Notes: generated from the letters alone by a model not told the origin. DNA of 64,000 bases from Heloderma charlesbogerti (GCA_026122225.1 JANEZZ010001676.1:1984001-2048000); one strand, 5' to 3'. Counted from the first letter of the stretch, positions 22,066 through 32,703 are shown. Program-made: numbers and translations.

Positions 22066-22417
22066 GAGATGCAGCTTACAAGAAGGGGGGCAGGAAAACC
22101 TATGGGACATATACTCCAAGAAGCTTCATCTCCATTTCATCTTGACCTTGTCCAGTGCGATGAATTCTGCACAACTGCGCATTTGCCGCGCAAGGTGCAA
22201 ATTCCACTCACTGGCACTGAGTTGAGGTCTCCTAATTATCTCCTCTTTTTTCCTTAATATGCCAGTGCTCTTTTTTTCCCAAAGGAAAGCTTGGAAGCCT
22301 CTCTACACACTGAGAGTCTACAAATACAGCCACCAGCTCATCAGTGGGGACCATAAAATGTAATTCTGGCAACTAGCAAGCAAAAGCCTTGATGAACTCC
22401 CATGTACAGAGTAATCC
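22066..22417. other. No gene seen
   Basis: Unique. The segment 22130-22250 is repeat-free with ATTTGCCGCGCAAGGTGCAA, a possible conserved element. Confidence 0.3.
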
Positions 22418-22445
22418 GTTTGTTTGTTTGTTTGTTTGTTTGTTT
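22418..22445. repeat. (TTTG)n microsatellite
   Basis: About seven TTTG units. Confidence 0.9.
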
Positions 22446-22683
22446 AAACTACTGACAGTGCAGAGAATGCCCCTGTCAAAATGGCAACAGGCTGTGTGAA
22501 TGCAGCCTCAGTGTCAGAGGTTGAAGAACAGGGCTGCTGTGAATGCAGACAGATGTCACGCGCTGCTTCTCCCCTACACATACACACACACATGGTTCTC
22601 TGGAATTCCCTGGGTTTGGACTTCTTACTGGCCTTTGGAGTACTGTCCTCATGCTTCCCCAGCCTCCGCTCGCCTTTGTGCCT

Positions 22684-22740
22684 CATAAATTCACAGAACA
22701 GCAGAGTTGATAGTGACCTTAAGTCTAATGACCTACTGCA
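22684..22740 (-). mobile_element. CR1 LINE 3' tail, minus
   Basis: TCATAAATTCACAGAACAGC then AGAGTTGATAGTGACCTTAA and GTCTAATGACCTACTGCAG is the reverse complement of the CR1 3' end (GACTAGATGACC...CAACTCTATGATTC). It is immediately followed by a palindromic MITE at 22742. Confidence 0.65.
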
Positions 22741-22741
22741 G

Positions 22742-22873
22742 GAATGGGCAACTTGTGGCCCTCCAGATGTTTTGGCCTACAACTCCCATCAGCCCTAATC
22801 AGCATAGCCAATGGTGAGAGGTAATGGAAGTTGTAGGATGAAACATCCGGAGGGCACCAGGTTGTGGAAGGCT
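22742..22873. mobile_element. Palindromic MITE abutting a CR1 tail
   Basis: Left GAATGGGCAACTTGTGGCCC and CCAGATGTTTTGGCCTACAA; right GGAAGTTGTAGGATGAAACA and GGGCACCAGGTTGTGGAAGG. The two ends belong to different subfamilies (GGGCAACTTG-type left, GGTTG..GAAGGCTG-type right). Confidence 0.7.
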
Positions 22874-24237
22874 GAGGTAGGCCTTTTGGCCTGGTGCAGC
22901 AGGTGTGGTCTTAGGTTCTTATGTCGTTGCCTGTCCCCAACATCCTGGACGGAGAATAAATTTTATGCAAAACCAAGCCAGCCCATGTAAAAAAGAAAAA
23001 AAGAGCCTTAAATGGCATCCAAGCCATTCCAGGGCCTGCGAGCCACCCACAGCTCTGAGCTTGCCTGCGTCTGAGAATCCACTTCTCTGTGACTTGGCAG
23101 CAGGGAGATAAAGCCCTAAGATTAAAAGCCAGTCAATCAGATCCTATTGGCAAGAATCAAGCGCCGCAGTCTCTTTACCCACTTCCCCCCCGTCCCCTCC
23201 CACAATATACACACATGCTCGCGTACAGAGTCCAAAGCAACTGAACCACCAACACACACGCTGCATGACAAGATGAAAGCCTCCGGAGCGAGGACGTGCC
23301 TGTCTCGCTTGAAGAGGAAATATAAAGGGAGGTATCTAGCCACCTCTGAGCTCTTTGTTACGAGACCTGTTCCTTTAGCTACTAAAAGGAGAAAGAGAGA
23401 GAGAGACATGAAGGTTTTCACTGGGTCATCAGCTCAGTGGCATTGCGAGGAAATGGGAGATTCCCCATCCCTCTCGGAATGGTTGCTGGTTCACCAGACA
23501 CTTCCCTCCCCTACCGTGAACAAGGCCAGTCAGCTGCTGGGTCAGGTGTCTTGGGGCTCATTCTCCCCTCCTCAAATGCCAGCTTCTGTTTATCTGTCCG
23601 TGATGCGCAACCACAGTCCCCAAGCGTAAGAAAATGACTAGCCGGCTGTCGGCAGGCTGTGTTTTGCCAGTGAATGGCTATTTAGGGGCCTAGCTGGCTC
23701 AGCTGCCAGCAGGGGCTTCTCTTGCTCTGCTAGACCAAAACCTGGTGTCTTCTCGGCCCCTTCCCAGGAGCAGAGCCCCTCCTCATCCTCACCACAGTCT
23801 AGTAAGGAGAAGGAATGGAATATCCCCATTTTACAGGTGACTATGAACACATAGTGAGTCTGTGGCTGAGCAGAGATTTTGAACCAGCTCTAGCAGTTGC
23901 TGGACAGGCCAGCTGCTGGCCCCAATTGCTCCAGGCTAGCATTGGCCAAACAGCCATTTTAGCCTAAGAAGGAGGTGATGTTTGTTTCTGGACTGATGTT
24001 GCACAGGCACTCTGTTCCCATCTCAAAAAACTCACGAGGCTAGATCCCAAGCGCCTGACTCAAGTCCCCCGAGCCCTTGACTAAGATTGCTAACTCGTGA
24101 TTTTATTTCATTTAAGTCTGATTCCCATGTGGAGTCTCTGGGCAGAACCCCGAGCCATGCTACCAGCAGCATGGTTTTGGAGCCTGCCCAAGTCCATCCA
24201 AAGGCCACCATGAAAGCTGTTCATCCACCAAAGCTGG
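22874..24237. other. No gene seen
   Basis: Unique DNA. A GA tract lies at 23392-23405. No exon, SINE or LINE is recognised. Confidence 0.35.
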
Positions 24238-24369
24238 CATAAGCAACCTGGTGCCCTCCAGATGTTTGCACAACAGCTCCCATAAGCCTCAGCCAGGAAT
24301 GGCCAATAATCGGGGTTTATGATAGTTGCAGTCCAAAACATCTGGAAAGCACCAGGTTGCCTATCTCTG
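24238..24369. mobile_element. Palindromic MITE
   Basis: Left AAGCAACCTGGTGCCCTCCA; right AGTCCAAAACATCTGGAAAG and CACCAGGTTGCCTATCTCTG. Interior GCTCCCATAAGCCTCAGCCA matches the family core. Confidence 0.75.
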
Positions 24370-25784
24370 ACTTTAGGTGTACCGCTATTTATTTATTTTT
24401 TAAAGCCACTGGGGTTGGAGAAATGGCCTGGCCCCTCTGTTTCCCGGCATCTAACTTTAACTCAAGAACATTGTCCAAGTGGCCTATATGTGACAGTGGG
24501 TTGTAGGATAAGCCCAGCTGGGGAAGGCCAAATGACCATCCAGTCCAGTATCCAGCCTCCCATAGCAGCCTACCCAATACTTTTGGACTAGATGGGATGT
24601 TGTTGTTGGTTTCCATTGCACCCTTGATGTATGTAGCACTTTATAAGGTACTAGGGGACAGGTCCCTACCCTTGCGGGGCTTGCAGTCTAGGATTCAACA
24701 CAGGGAGCCAACAGAGGAAGGGGTGAGAAGGGAGGGTGCCCCCCTAAATTATTCTCTGTTGAGCTAGTGTGGCAGGAGCAGTGGTATTGCCTCGCTGCCT
24801 GTGTGTGTCAGATGGTGCTGTTGACACCTGGCCAGCTGAGACAGGAGATAAACAAGGCAGCGGGGCCTCTCCGGAGACCCTCCCTCTCCACTGCAGCCTT
24901 CCCCCCCACCCCCCAGTAAGGGACTTGTTATTCTTCTGCAAATTCACACATTCCTCCCCATGCCCTGCCAGTCAGTGGGGAGGAGAGATTTCTGGAGCAA
25001 TAACCAGCATGCGGCTCTCTGCTCTCGCTCACCGTGTGGGCAGGGGTGATGGCATTTCTTTGACACCTGGGATGCGGAACACAGCCCCGGAACAGCTGTG
25101 TTCCGGCAGCATGTCCTGCCCGGGTTTTTGCAGCCCCAGCCTTTGCGCGTGGGGATAAATAATCTCCTAATCAATTTCTCCGGATAACACAGCACGGAGA
25201 CACAGATAACGTCAGCGGCATATGCCGCCTGCCCCCAGCGCCCTGGTGAGTCGGCAGCTCGTTGTCAGTGTTAACCAGAAGCTGAGCTGAGAGGGGATTT
25301 CAAAGAAGACCCCCAGGTCAGCGAGCAGGCGGGTTAATCCATCTATGCTTCGCTTAAATCTAGCAAGGCCAGGAAGAAGCTAACAGCTCAGTTCAGAAGG
25401 CAGAGGCTTCTTTTATCCCTGGCTATACACTTCCCTGGGCCTCTTGTTAAGAAATGCACCATAAGGAAAGCCAGATTATTTACTGGGCCCATCTCTAGCA
25501 CCTGAAAGCATTTCAGTTATGCAGTGGTGTTCTGTGTGACTTTAAAGCTTGCACTTCCATATATCCAAAGGAATTGTTCTAGTGAAAGGTAACTACCACG
25601 CCTACTCTGGGATCAACACAGACTCCAATCAGATGGTAAACAGATGTAATTGTGGGCAGTGCTTGTGTTTGTCTGAAGTACCATACAGCACTTAGTAAGA
25701 AATTCTTAATTATGATGGTCTTCTGCTGTCTCTTGTACTTCATGGGACTACATGGTTCATAACCTACTCATTCCCTTGACATGC
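24370..25784. other. No gene seen
   Basis: Mostly unique. A fragment at 24625-24700 (GGGGACAGGTCCCTACCCTT) resembles an old amniote interspersed repeat; confidence is too low for its own entry. Run of C/A at 24900-24917. Confidence 0.35.
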
Positions 25785-25862
25785 TGCATGGCCTTGGGCA
25801 GGTCACTGCTTCTCCCAGTTCCCCATCTCTAAAATGGGAATATTTTAATAATTTCCCTCCAG
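25785..25862 (+). mobile_element. MIR-core fragment
   Basis: GCATGGCCTTGGGCAGGTCA, then CAGTTCCCCATCTCTAAAAT and GGGAATATT is the conserved central domain of MIR/CORE SINEs. It is old and lacks head and tail. A younger MIR-like SINE lies 55 bases downstream. Confidence 0.7.
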
Positions 25863-25917
25863 GGTGGCTGGAATAGCCAAGGTGAAGGTCAAATTGTAAT
25901 TGGTAGCATATTCAGAC

Positions 25918-26158
25918 TGGTTGTGTTAAGAGTGTTGGACTATGAGCTGGGAGAACTGGGTTCTAGTCCCCACTCAGCCATGGAAGCTCACTGGGTGACT
26001 TTGGGCCAGTCACACCCTCTCAGCCCAACCCACCACACAGGGTTGTTGTTGTGAGGATAAAATGGAGAGGAGGAGGATAATGTAAGCCGCCTTGGGTTCC
26101 TTGCAAGAGGAAAAAAAGCGGGGTATAAATGAAATAAATAAATAAATAAATAAATAAA
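25918..26158 (+). mobile_element. MIR/CORE-like tRNA SINE, second copy
   Basis: Nearly identical to 12036-12293: AAGAGTGTTGGACTATGAGC, GGGTTCTAGTCCCCACTCAG, GGGTGACTTTGGGCCAGTCA, ATAAAATGGAGAGGAGGAGG, AAGCCGCCTTGGGTTCCTTG, then GGGGTATAAAT and an ATAA repeat. The first bases of the head are diverged. High similarity between the two suggests a fairly recent subfamily. Confidence 0.85.
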
Positions 26159-26708
26159 ATGTACCCAAACCACTGCCCTCATCATCACCTAAACAGCAGC
26201 AATTTGTACATTTCTAAGTAAGCATCAAAACCAAATAAATTCTAATTTGGAACTATAAAAGCAGGCAGTATGCATTAGGTCCCACCCAAATTCTCAAGAT
26301 GAACATTTCTTACGAGATGTTTTGCTTTTGCGGGTTTGATCCAGGATCAAACTGTCTCATAAAAAACGACCCTCAGAAGCCAAACAAAGGGGACAAAAGT
26401 GAATGTGTGTATCGGTCAACAAGTCCTTTGGAAGACTGGCCAGCCAGTCTAGTGCTGAGCAAAAGCTGAGTAATGTGCATTGAATGAAAATATCTTTCTG
26501 GGTGGCTATTCTCCATAAAAAGGTCACTGATTTTTATGTGCTGTTCGGGGACAAATGGGGAGTCCAGTATGCAGAGGTGAGGGGGTTGAAAGGGAAGCCA
26601 GATACTTTTGGCAGACAAAGAAGGAGCTGTGTGTGCGTGTGTGTGTTTCAACACTCGTTCACACAATCCAGTTCCAGAGATAGCTTTGGCAGGCTTCTGT
26701 CTACACTA
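26159..26708. other. No gene seen
   Basis: Unique sequence with a short GT tract at 26627-26645. Confidence 0.35.
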
Positions 26709-26841
26709 GGAGTGGGCAACATGTGGCCTTCCAGATGTTGTGGCCTACAACTCCCATCAGCCTTTGTCAGCATACCCAATGGTGAGGGACATTGGGAGCT
26801 GTAGACCAAAACATTTGGAGGGCCACAAGTTGCACACCCTG
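26709..26841. mobile_element. Palindromic MITE, GGGCAA-ended subfamily
   Basis: AGGAGTGGGCAACATGTGGC and CCAGATGTTGTGGCCTACAA on the left; GGGAGCTGTAGACCAAAACA, GGAGGGCCACAAGTTGCACA and CCCTGG on the right. Confidence 0.75.
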
Positions 26842-27094
26842 GTCTATGCAAATATGGAATCCTTCAATGCTTGCACCGTGCCCCTGTGCTGATTTTTTCT
26901 TATACCTTTTGCAGGTCGATGTTTGAACCCAAATAGAGATGTTATCGTTGGCATTATCACACCTAAGAGCAATCCTGAGCTTGATGTCTCAGGATGAAGG
27001 ATTGTGTACAGGCCCCAGTGTCTTCCACTGGTTCCCCTGAGCACATGGGCCTGCTCAGGGGAGCCAAGCCCATAATCCAGCCAAGACCCATCAA

Positions 27095-27190
27095 GACATG
27101 AGAGACAGCTCTTTTCAAGTATCTGAAGGGCTGTTGTGTGGAAGATGGAGCAGGCATACTCTCTGTTGCTCCACAAGACAGGATTTAGAA
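27095..27190 (+). mobile_element. CR1 LINE 3' region, first part
   Basis: TTCAAGTATCTGAAGGGCTG, TGTGGAAGATGGAGCAGGCA and GTTGCTCCACAAGACAGGAT follow the CR1 ORF2 3' portion. The sequence is interrupted by the hAT-like MITE at 27191 and continues at 27522. Upstream bases 26842-27094 are unassigned. Confidence 0.75.
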
Positions 27191-27521
27191 TGGGGTGCAG
27201 AACCTCAGGGCCAGGGGCTAAATTCGGCCCTCTGGGATTCCCCAGATGGCCACGCCCCCTTCCCCTGTCACCACCCTCTTTCCCAAACCACCAGTCATTT
27301 GGTGGATTCCCAGGTTTTGTGCAGTTTCTCCCCATTCCAGAAGGCTGAAATGCCTCTCCTAAGGCTTAGTCGCTGACAGTAAGAGCTTGAAGCTAAAATA
27401 CACTAGTCTTTTTGCCCCCACCCCTTTTGCTTTTGCCCCCCCCAACCACAGGAATACAGCCCCCAAGAACAACTCGGAAGTGTAATTTGGCCCTCAGGCT
27501 GAAAGAGGTTTTGCACCCCTG
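27191..27521 (+). mobile_element. hAT-like MITE, copy 3, with 8-bp target duplication
   Basis: TGGGGTGCAGAACCTC and GAGGTTTTGCACCCCTG are the inverted ends. The octamer ATTTAGAA is present at 27183-27190 and again at 27522-27529, directly bordering the element, and the flanks join into a continuous CR1 sequence. An 8-bp duplication and CAGGGG-type ends are hallmarks of hAT transposons. Length is 331 bp. There is no coding capacity. This copy defines the family boundaries. Confidence 0.88.
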
Positions 27522-27775
27522 ATTTAGAACCAATGGATGGAAATTGCAGGGAAGCAGAAACTTCAGCTAAAGGCTGGGAGAAACTTTCCTAATGGTAAGA
27601 GCTGTTCAACAGCAGAATGGCCTCATGAGGTGGTGAGCTGTCATCCACTGGAGGTATTTCAGCAAAGGCCAGATAGCCATCTTTCAAGGATGCTGTAGCT
27701 GGAAGAATTCCTGCATTGAACAGGGGGTTGGACTAGATGACCTCAAAGATACTTTCCAATTCTGTGATTCTGATC
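27522..27775 (+). mobile_element. CR1 LINE 3' region, second part, to the 3' end
   Basis: GGGAGAAACTTTCCTAATGG, TAAGAGCTGTTCAACAGCAG, GAGGTGGTGAGCTGTC, CACTGGAGGTATTTCAGCAA, then GGTTGGACTAGATGACCTCA and CCAATTCTGTGATTCTGATC is the classic CR1 3' end with its terminal ATTCTG-type repeats. Confidence 0.85.
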
Positions 27776-28623
27776 CATTCTTAGCCCCAAGCTAGGATCC
27801 TGCAGTCCTAGACCATCAGCGCTTCCATTTTAACCCTTTTGCCACCCTTCCCAAAGAGACACCAAGAAATGATCCAAGGTGGACTTCCTGTATCTCTTCC
27901 CTCACTGTGGAATGTGCTTATCGCCTTCGGAATCTTTGCGTTGCAAATGGATACAGAGTCCTTGTGACTTAATTTATGATAATCCCAGGAGTGGAGAGCA
28001 GGAAGGAGTCAGGTCTGGGAGGCACCTGTTCTCCTCCCTCACACTCAACTGGGGATTTCCTTGCAGCTGAATAGAAGATGAGCCGGGGGGCGGGGGAAGG
28101 AGGGGCAAGGGACTGTTTGACCAGTAATCCTGGGGTGTTGGGTGCTTTCTGACTTGCCTCGAGACTCGCAGCTGCCTTTGCACTTACAAACCACAATAGT
28201 TTTGCTCCCATACCAGTATCAGCAGTCAAGGGGTTGGTTCCAGATTTACACTGAAGTGAACTATCTTACCCCCTCCTTCCCATGGCAGCCCCTCCAACCA
28301 CCCCCCTGAAAATTGGACAGAGGGACTTTCTACGAGCAGAGCCCTTCCTCTCGCAGAAGGCAGACCCTGGATCCAACCCAAGTACTGAACTCAGTGGCTA
28401 TGCAAAGCCACACGGAAGTGAACATCTGCCCTTTTCCTCTCCTTTGTCTACAGGCTTAGAAGAATAGTGGCCTGCCCGGAATCCCTTTCCTTGGATGAAG
28501 GGAGTTGTCGGGATGCTCCTTTTAAAAAAGACACTCTAGTATTGTTCATGGAAGCTGCCATGGTCCACAAGTAAAATAATCCAGAAAGGGTGGGGGTCCC
28601 CAAAGTTAGGCAATAAATTTCTC
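27776..28623. other. No gene seen
   Basis: Unique sequence; no recognised element. Confidence 0.35.
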
Positions 28624-28855
28624 CAGCCAAGTGCCACAAAAGATGATGCAAGCTTTTGAGTTCTGCAGAACTCATCATCAGGTTTAGGTGGTATAAGAAG
28701 CAGGGGATGGGGAAAGAAACAGAAAAATCCAAATAAATTAGGGCAGATATTTGGCCAGGAGGTCTGCAGTATGCCTTGCCTCTTATACGTACCACCTAGC
28801 CTGGTGAAGATTTCTGGAGAACTCGAAAGCTTGTGCAATCTTTGGTGACAATTTG
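28624..28855. mobile_element. Penelope-like remnant: inverted pair of hammerhead-like motifs
   Basis: The interval is an imperfect inverted repeat. Minus strand of the left arm: CTGATGA (28675-28681), stem II GAGTTC-TGCA-GAACTC (28658-28673), then AAAA where GAAA is expected. Plus strand of the right arm: CTGGTGA (28801-28807), GATTTC-TGGA-GAACTC (28809-28824), then GAAA (28825-28828) and GCTTG. Both are preceded by ACCACC and followed by GTGG or GGTG, as expected for stem I of a type I hammerhead. Hammerhead ribozymes are known in Penelope-like retroelements. Single core substitutions in each copy argue that neither cleaves now. Confidence 0.5.
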
Positions 28856-29409
28856 GTTGCTGGGGTGGATGGGCTGTGGGTCTGATCCAGCCGGACTGCT
28901 CTGCTTATGTCCTTGCCTAATTCTTCCTGCCCAGGAGAAAGGCAATAATGAAACCAACGGGCATAACTTGTGCCTGTACCTTAGCCCCGCATGCTGGCTG
29001 TGTGTTGTGGCCTGCACAATGCTTGATGTTTACATCCCCTGACCTGTCAGCCTGGCTGCGCAGCCGTCAGTCCTTCGAGCCATTTGGGGTGTGCCGTCTC
29101 ACACGGGGTGGTAGCCCACTTTAGACTGCAGGAACGGGTGTGTGTGGAGTTTGACTGAGCCCCAGGTGGGCCGCCTGTGGGCCCTGTGCAGCCAAGAGTG
29201 GGCAGCTGCGAGGGGTTGGGCAGGCCTGAATTTTGCTGTGCCTCAGATGCAACTTAGCGCAGATTTCCTGGTCAAGGGTGGGCTGTGGAGCAGAGTTCCA
29301 GCAGGGAACTCCCTGCAAATGCACCCCTAGAAGTGGGATGTGGCCCGTTGCAGAAGCTCCCTTGTGCCACACCTGAGATGCATAAAGCGGGGAAGCCGAG
29401 TGTGGTGAT
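28856..29409. other. No gene seen
   Basis: Unique sequence, GC-rich around 29040-29340. Confidence 0.35.
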
Positions 29410-29489
29410 CACTGACCACGTGGCTGGCTGGGGGATCCTGGGAGTTGTATTCCAACACATCTGGAGGGCATCAGGACGGAGAAGGCTGC
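29410..29489. mobile_element. Half copy of palindromic MITE
   Basis: Only the right arm: GGCTGGCTGGGGGATCCTGG, GAGTTGTATTCCAACACATC, TGGAGGGCATCAGG. Confidence 0.6.
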
Positions 29490-29619
29490 CTTACTAGCCC
29501 AAACAGAAGGCCAAAGAGATGATAGCGGGGCGGTGAGTTTTGCTACAGCCCAAACTGACCTTTTGTTATGCAAAATCTTGCACAGTTTGGGACCTCTTTC
29601 CTTTCCTTTTATTTTCTTT

Positions 29620-29681
29620 CACTGTAGGTACCATCTTCTGCGCATTTTCTTGCACTGTAGGTACCATCTTCTGCGCATTTG
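29620..29681. repeat. 33-bp tandem duplication
   Basis: The unit beginning CACTGTAGGTACCATCTTCT and ending CGCATTTTCTTG occurs twice in a row (29620 and 29653), the second copy lacking its last few bases. Confidence 0.9.
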
Positions 29682-30836
29682 GTTTGGTGCCAAAATGCAT
29701 AAGCAACAGAGCAAAAAGAAGGAGAAACGCAAGCAACTTCCAAACCCTGCCTTTGGGATGCATCCTTAGAAAACAGGACAAGGGGGAAAGATGGGCTCCC
29801 CCTTCCCTTCGCTTCCCTTCCCTCCCCTAGGGCAAACAATAGCCCAGCAAAGAGTAATCTGAAGAATGTGTTGTGCGATTGGCCCTAGGGGATCCAGAGA
29901 GCTTGCCTGCCCTTTGTAGTGTCGCAGTGCTGATTTGAATGCCTGAGCCCGCTTTTGTCTAGCGAGGCTTAGTTATTACCCTAGAAAATAGAGTCTCTCT
30001 TCCTTCCAAGCAGGCAAATTAGACACTCTGGCAGTTGCAGGAAGGTGGGGGGGGGGAGTCCTTTATCTCTCACCCAGCAGGTTGCATTTTCTGCGCTTCT
30101 GGTTGCTAAATTCAGCCAGAGACTTGGGTCAGCAGGAAGACAAGCCTGGAACGGATGAATCCCATGGCACAGCATACTTCTTCCAAAGGGGTGGGAAGCA
30201 GCAGGGCTTGATGTGAGCCAGCGCTCAGCAGGGCTCAGCAACTGACCCTGTCAGGTGTCGTCGTTTTTGTGCACCGGGGCTTGGATCTGGAACAGATAAA
30301 GAAAGGAAAGCATGTCTAAGTGCATTCATACCTTCCAACTACACCTATTGAATAGGCACCAATTTTCTCACGGCATGCACAGGTGCTGTCACGTGCTGAA
30401 TTTGTGCCTCTTCTCAGAGATGCACGTGCAGTTGCCATGTGGCTTGTGCAATTGCGCAGTTGCACCACACGAGTGCGAAATTTGGGCAATCCAGAATCGT
30501 CACACTTGAGATCTCTGTGTCAACAACAGGTATCCCATAACTGAATTGCACAACTACCTGGCTTTGGATTGTGCGTGCTTCCAGATGAGGATCTTAGAGC
30601 ACTATCGGCTTGTCTCATTCATGGAATCTTATGGGGGTGGGGTAGGGATCCAGATAGTGATGTTTTCCACTCAAGCCCCTCCCATGTTTTCCCACTGGTC
30701 CTTCCATCTTTAAGGAGAAAAAGACAGAATAGCTGCATAATGCCTTCTGTTAGTGCTAGGAGCCTCCTGTCTGGGAACATCCTGAGTTGAAGGGTGGTGG
30801 GGGCATGATGGATGGGTCTGTAATTTGTAACAAAGC
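29682..30836. other. No gene seen
   Basis: Unique sequence. Around 30380-30580 there are several short CACGTGC and TGCAATTGCGCA-type inverted words, possibly an eroded foldback. G-run of nine at 30048-30056. Confidence 0.3.
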
Positions 30837-30973
30837 AGAGGTGGAGAACCTGTGGCTCTCTGGATGTTCTTGGACTCCAGCTCCCATCATCCCTGACCAC
30901 TGGCCATGCTGGCTAGGGTAGATGGGAGTTGGTGTCCAAGAACATTTGGATAGCCACAGGCTTCCTATCGCTG
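30837..30973. mobile_element. Palindromic MITE, GGTGGAGAACC-ended subfamily
   Basis: GGTGGAGAACCTGTGGCTCT, GATGTTCTTGGACTCCAGCT and CCCATCATCCCTGACCACTG on the left; GATGGGAGTTGGTGTCCAAG, AACATTTGGATAGCCACAGG on the right. Confidence 0.8.
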
Positions 30974-31578
30974 AGCTAAAGAGTTTGCAAGCAACAACTC
31001 AGGTGGTGCCAAAGTCTCTCTGTTTGAAAACTAGAACCCTGGGCCAAGGTTAGCTTACCTTGCTGTGCTACTTCCTTGGGTTCTTCCCTGCTTCCCTTCC
31101 CCAGGGCCCCGAGATCCCATAGGCTGCCAGGATGGCAACTCATCTGCTTTTAAACATGCAAAAGTTCCATTAAGTGACTTCACACACACTCACTCACTCA
31201 CTCACACAGTCCAAGCTTGAAGGATCAGTAGCAAAAACTGTGGGTAGACCAGATGAACAGTAAGCGTCTTGGGCTGAAACCACTGCTCTGTGGTCAACTG
31301 TATAATTTAAGAACCGAGAGAAGAAAATGTCCTGCTGCAGTTAAGGGTTGGGCACGGACTCCCTGCCCATTCATATTTCTGGAAGGTGAGCCCCCCCCCC
31401 CCCCGGCCGCATGTGCATGCCTGGTAACGTTCCCCTCCCTCTTCCACCTCTCCTGCTGCTGTGTCCACAGTTCCCAAGTGCACATCACGTGTTTAAGCGC
31501 ACCCCGTTCCCTTCTCTGAACGATGCCTCAGTTTTGAGTGACCACTCTTTCCCTACCCCCTGCTTTTTTACCCACCCC
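30974..31578. other. No gene seen
   Basis: Contains an ACTC microsatellite (31189-31204) and a run of fourteen C (31391-31404). Confidence 0.4.
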
Positions 31579-31640
31579 CTGCCTGTTGAAGACTGCTGGA
31601 GAACTCGCAAGCTTGCACATTTGCGTGGAATGTTCACTGG
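31579..31640 (+). mobile_element. Degraded hammerhead-like Penelope fragment
   Basis: CTGTTGA (31583-31589), stem II remnants GACTGC-TGGA-GAACTC (31591-31606), then GCAA in place of GAAA, and GCTTGC. Upstream CCACCCC and downstream GTGG (31625-31628) again fit a stem I. Core bases are substituted, so it is a decayed copy. Confidence 0.4.
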
Positions 31641-32019
31641 TGCTGATAAAGGTATTGCCCAACTGTGGGTTTTGGAGCTTTATTTGGGTACTTGGGCTCT
31701 GCTTCCTGGCTGCCCTCTTTTTAAAAAAACAAAACAAAACACTCTGTGAATTATTGGGCACAAGCTGGTGATGAAAGAATTCTCCTGCATTAGGAGATTA
31801 GCATATGGCGTGATACAGCCTATCTGCTGCGCCCTAGAGAATCCTGTGCACCTACCTACTACCCACCAAAGGATCCCATGCTGAAGTCCGACGTTTGGCA
31901 TCTGCTGCTGCTCTTCCTCTGCGCCTGTCTCGTGTGCTGTGCTCTGTCCATCACACTGATTCTTCTACCCCTCCGTGCTTTCTCAGAGCCTGCAGTTTGG
32001 TCTGTTGGCCAGTTTGTCA
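31641..32019. other. No gene seen
   Basis: Unique sequence with an A/C-rich patch at 31724-31741. Confidence 0.35.
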
Positions 32020-32240
32020 TTTAGCTGTTTGGAGCCAGCGCAAATAGTGACATTTGCCGAGCGTAAAAATTCAATTAATTCCAGAAGGCAGATTAAATAT
32101 AAGTGAATTTTAATAATTTGCTCTAAAGGGTGAGGATTACTGTAGGCGAAGAGGAGGAAATGACACTTGCGCTACAGAGTTTTTGGCACAAATATGCAGG
32201 ATCACTGGCCGAATACAATTAATCTCGTTAATTCTCAGCT
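32020..32240. promoter_or_regulatory. Candidate conserved non-coding element
   Basis: Repeat-free block with clustered homeodomain-type and other enhancer-like words: AAAAATTCAATTAATTCCAG, GTGAATTTTAATAATTTGCT, CAATTAATCTCGTTAATTCT, plus GGCACAAATATGCAGG (octamer-like). The composition strongly differs from the GC- and C-run-rich neighbours. Function is inferred. Confidence 0.4.
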
Positions 32241-32703
32241 TCAGGGGATGGAGCGGTGGTCAGGGAGAGAAGGGGAAGGTAGGGATACTCTTGCACTGCA
32301 AAGGTTTAATTTCTGGGGGCTTTCAGGCCCTGCATGTTTAAAAATGAGAGCTGCAGGGGCCTAGGAGTTGGCTGGTGCATGCTCATCTGGAGAGGAGGGA
32401 AAGGCTCTCTGCATATGCTCAGAGGCATTCTCTTTATTATTACATCACGTTTCAGGGCTGGCTCCTGGGACTGTGAGATAGCTTATTAACCATTCCAGGC
32501 GAGTCAGGTAAGTGAGCCAAGCCACACAGCACAGGGGAAGTTACTGGAATCGGCTTAGAATTTGTAACCAATACTTGAAGTATCCAGCTGTACACATTTA
32601 GCAACTTTCTTTCTGTAAGACCCAACTTTGCTGGTACATATGTTGATATTCTCAAAAATACTGTGTTCAGGAGCAGTGCATATGAAATACTGGAGGTGAG
32701 GGT
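32241..32703. other. No gene seen
   Basis: Unique sequence. Confidence 0.3.
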
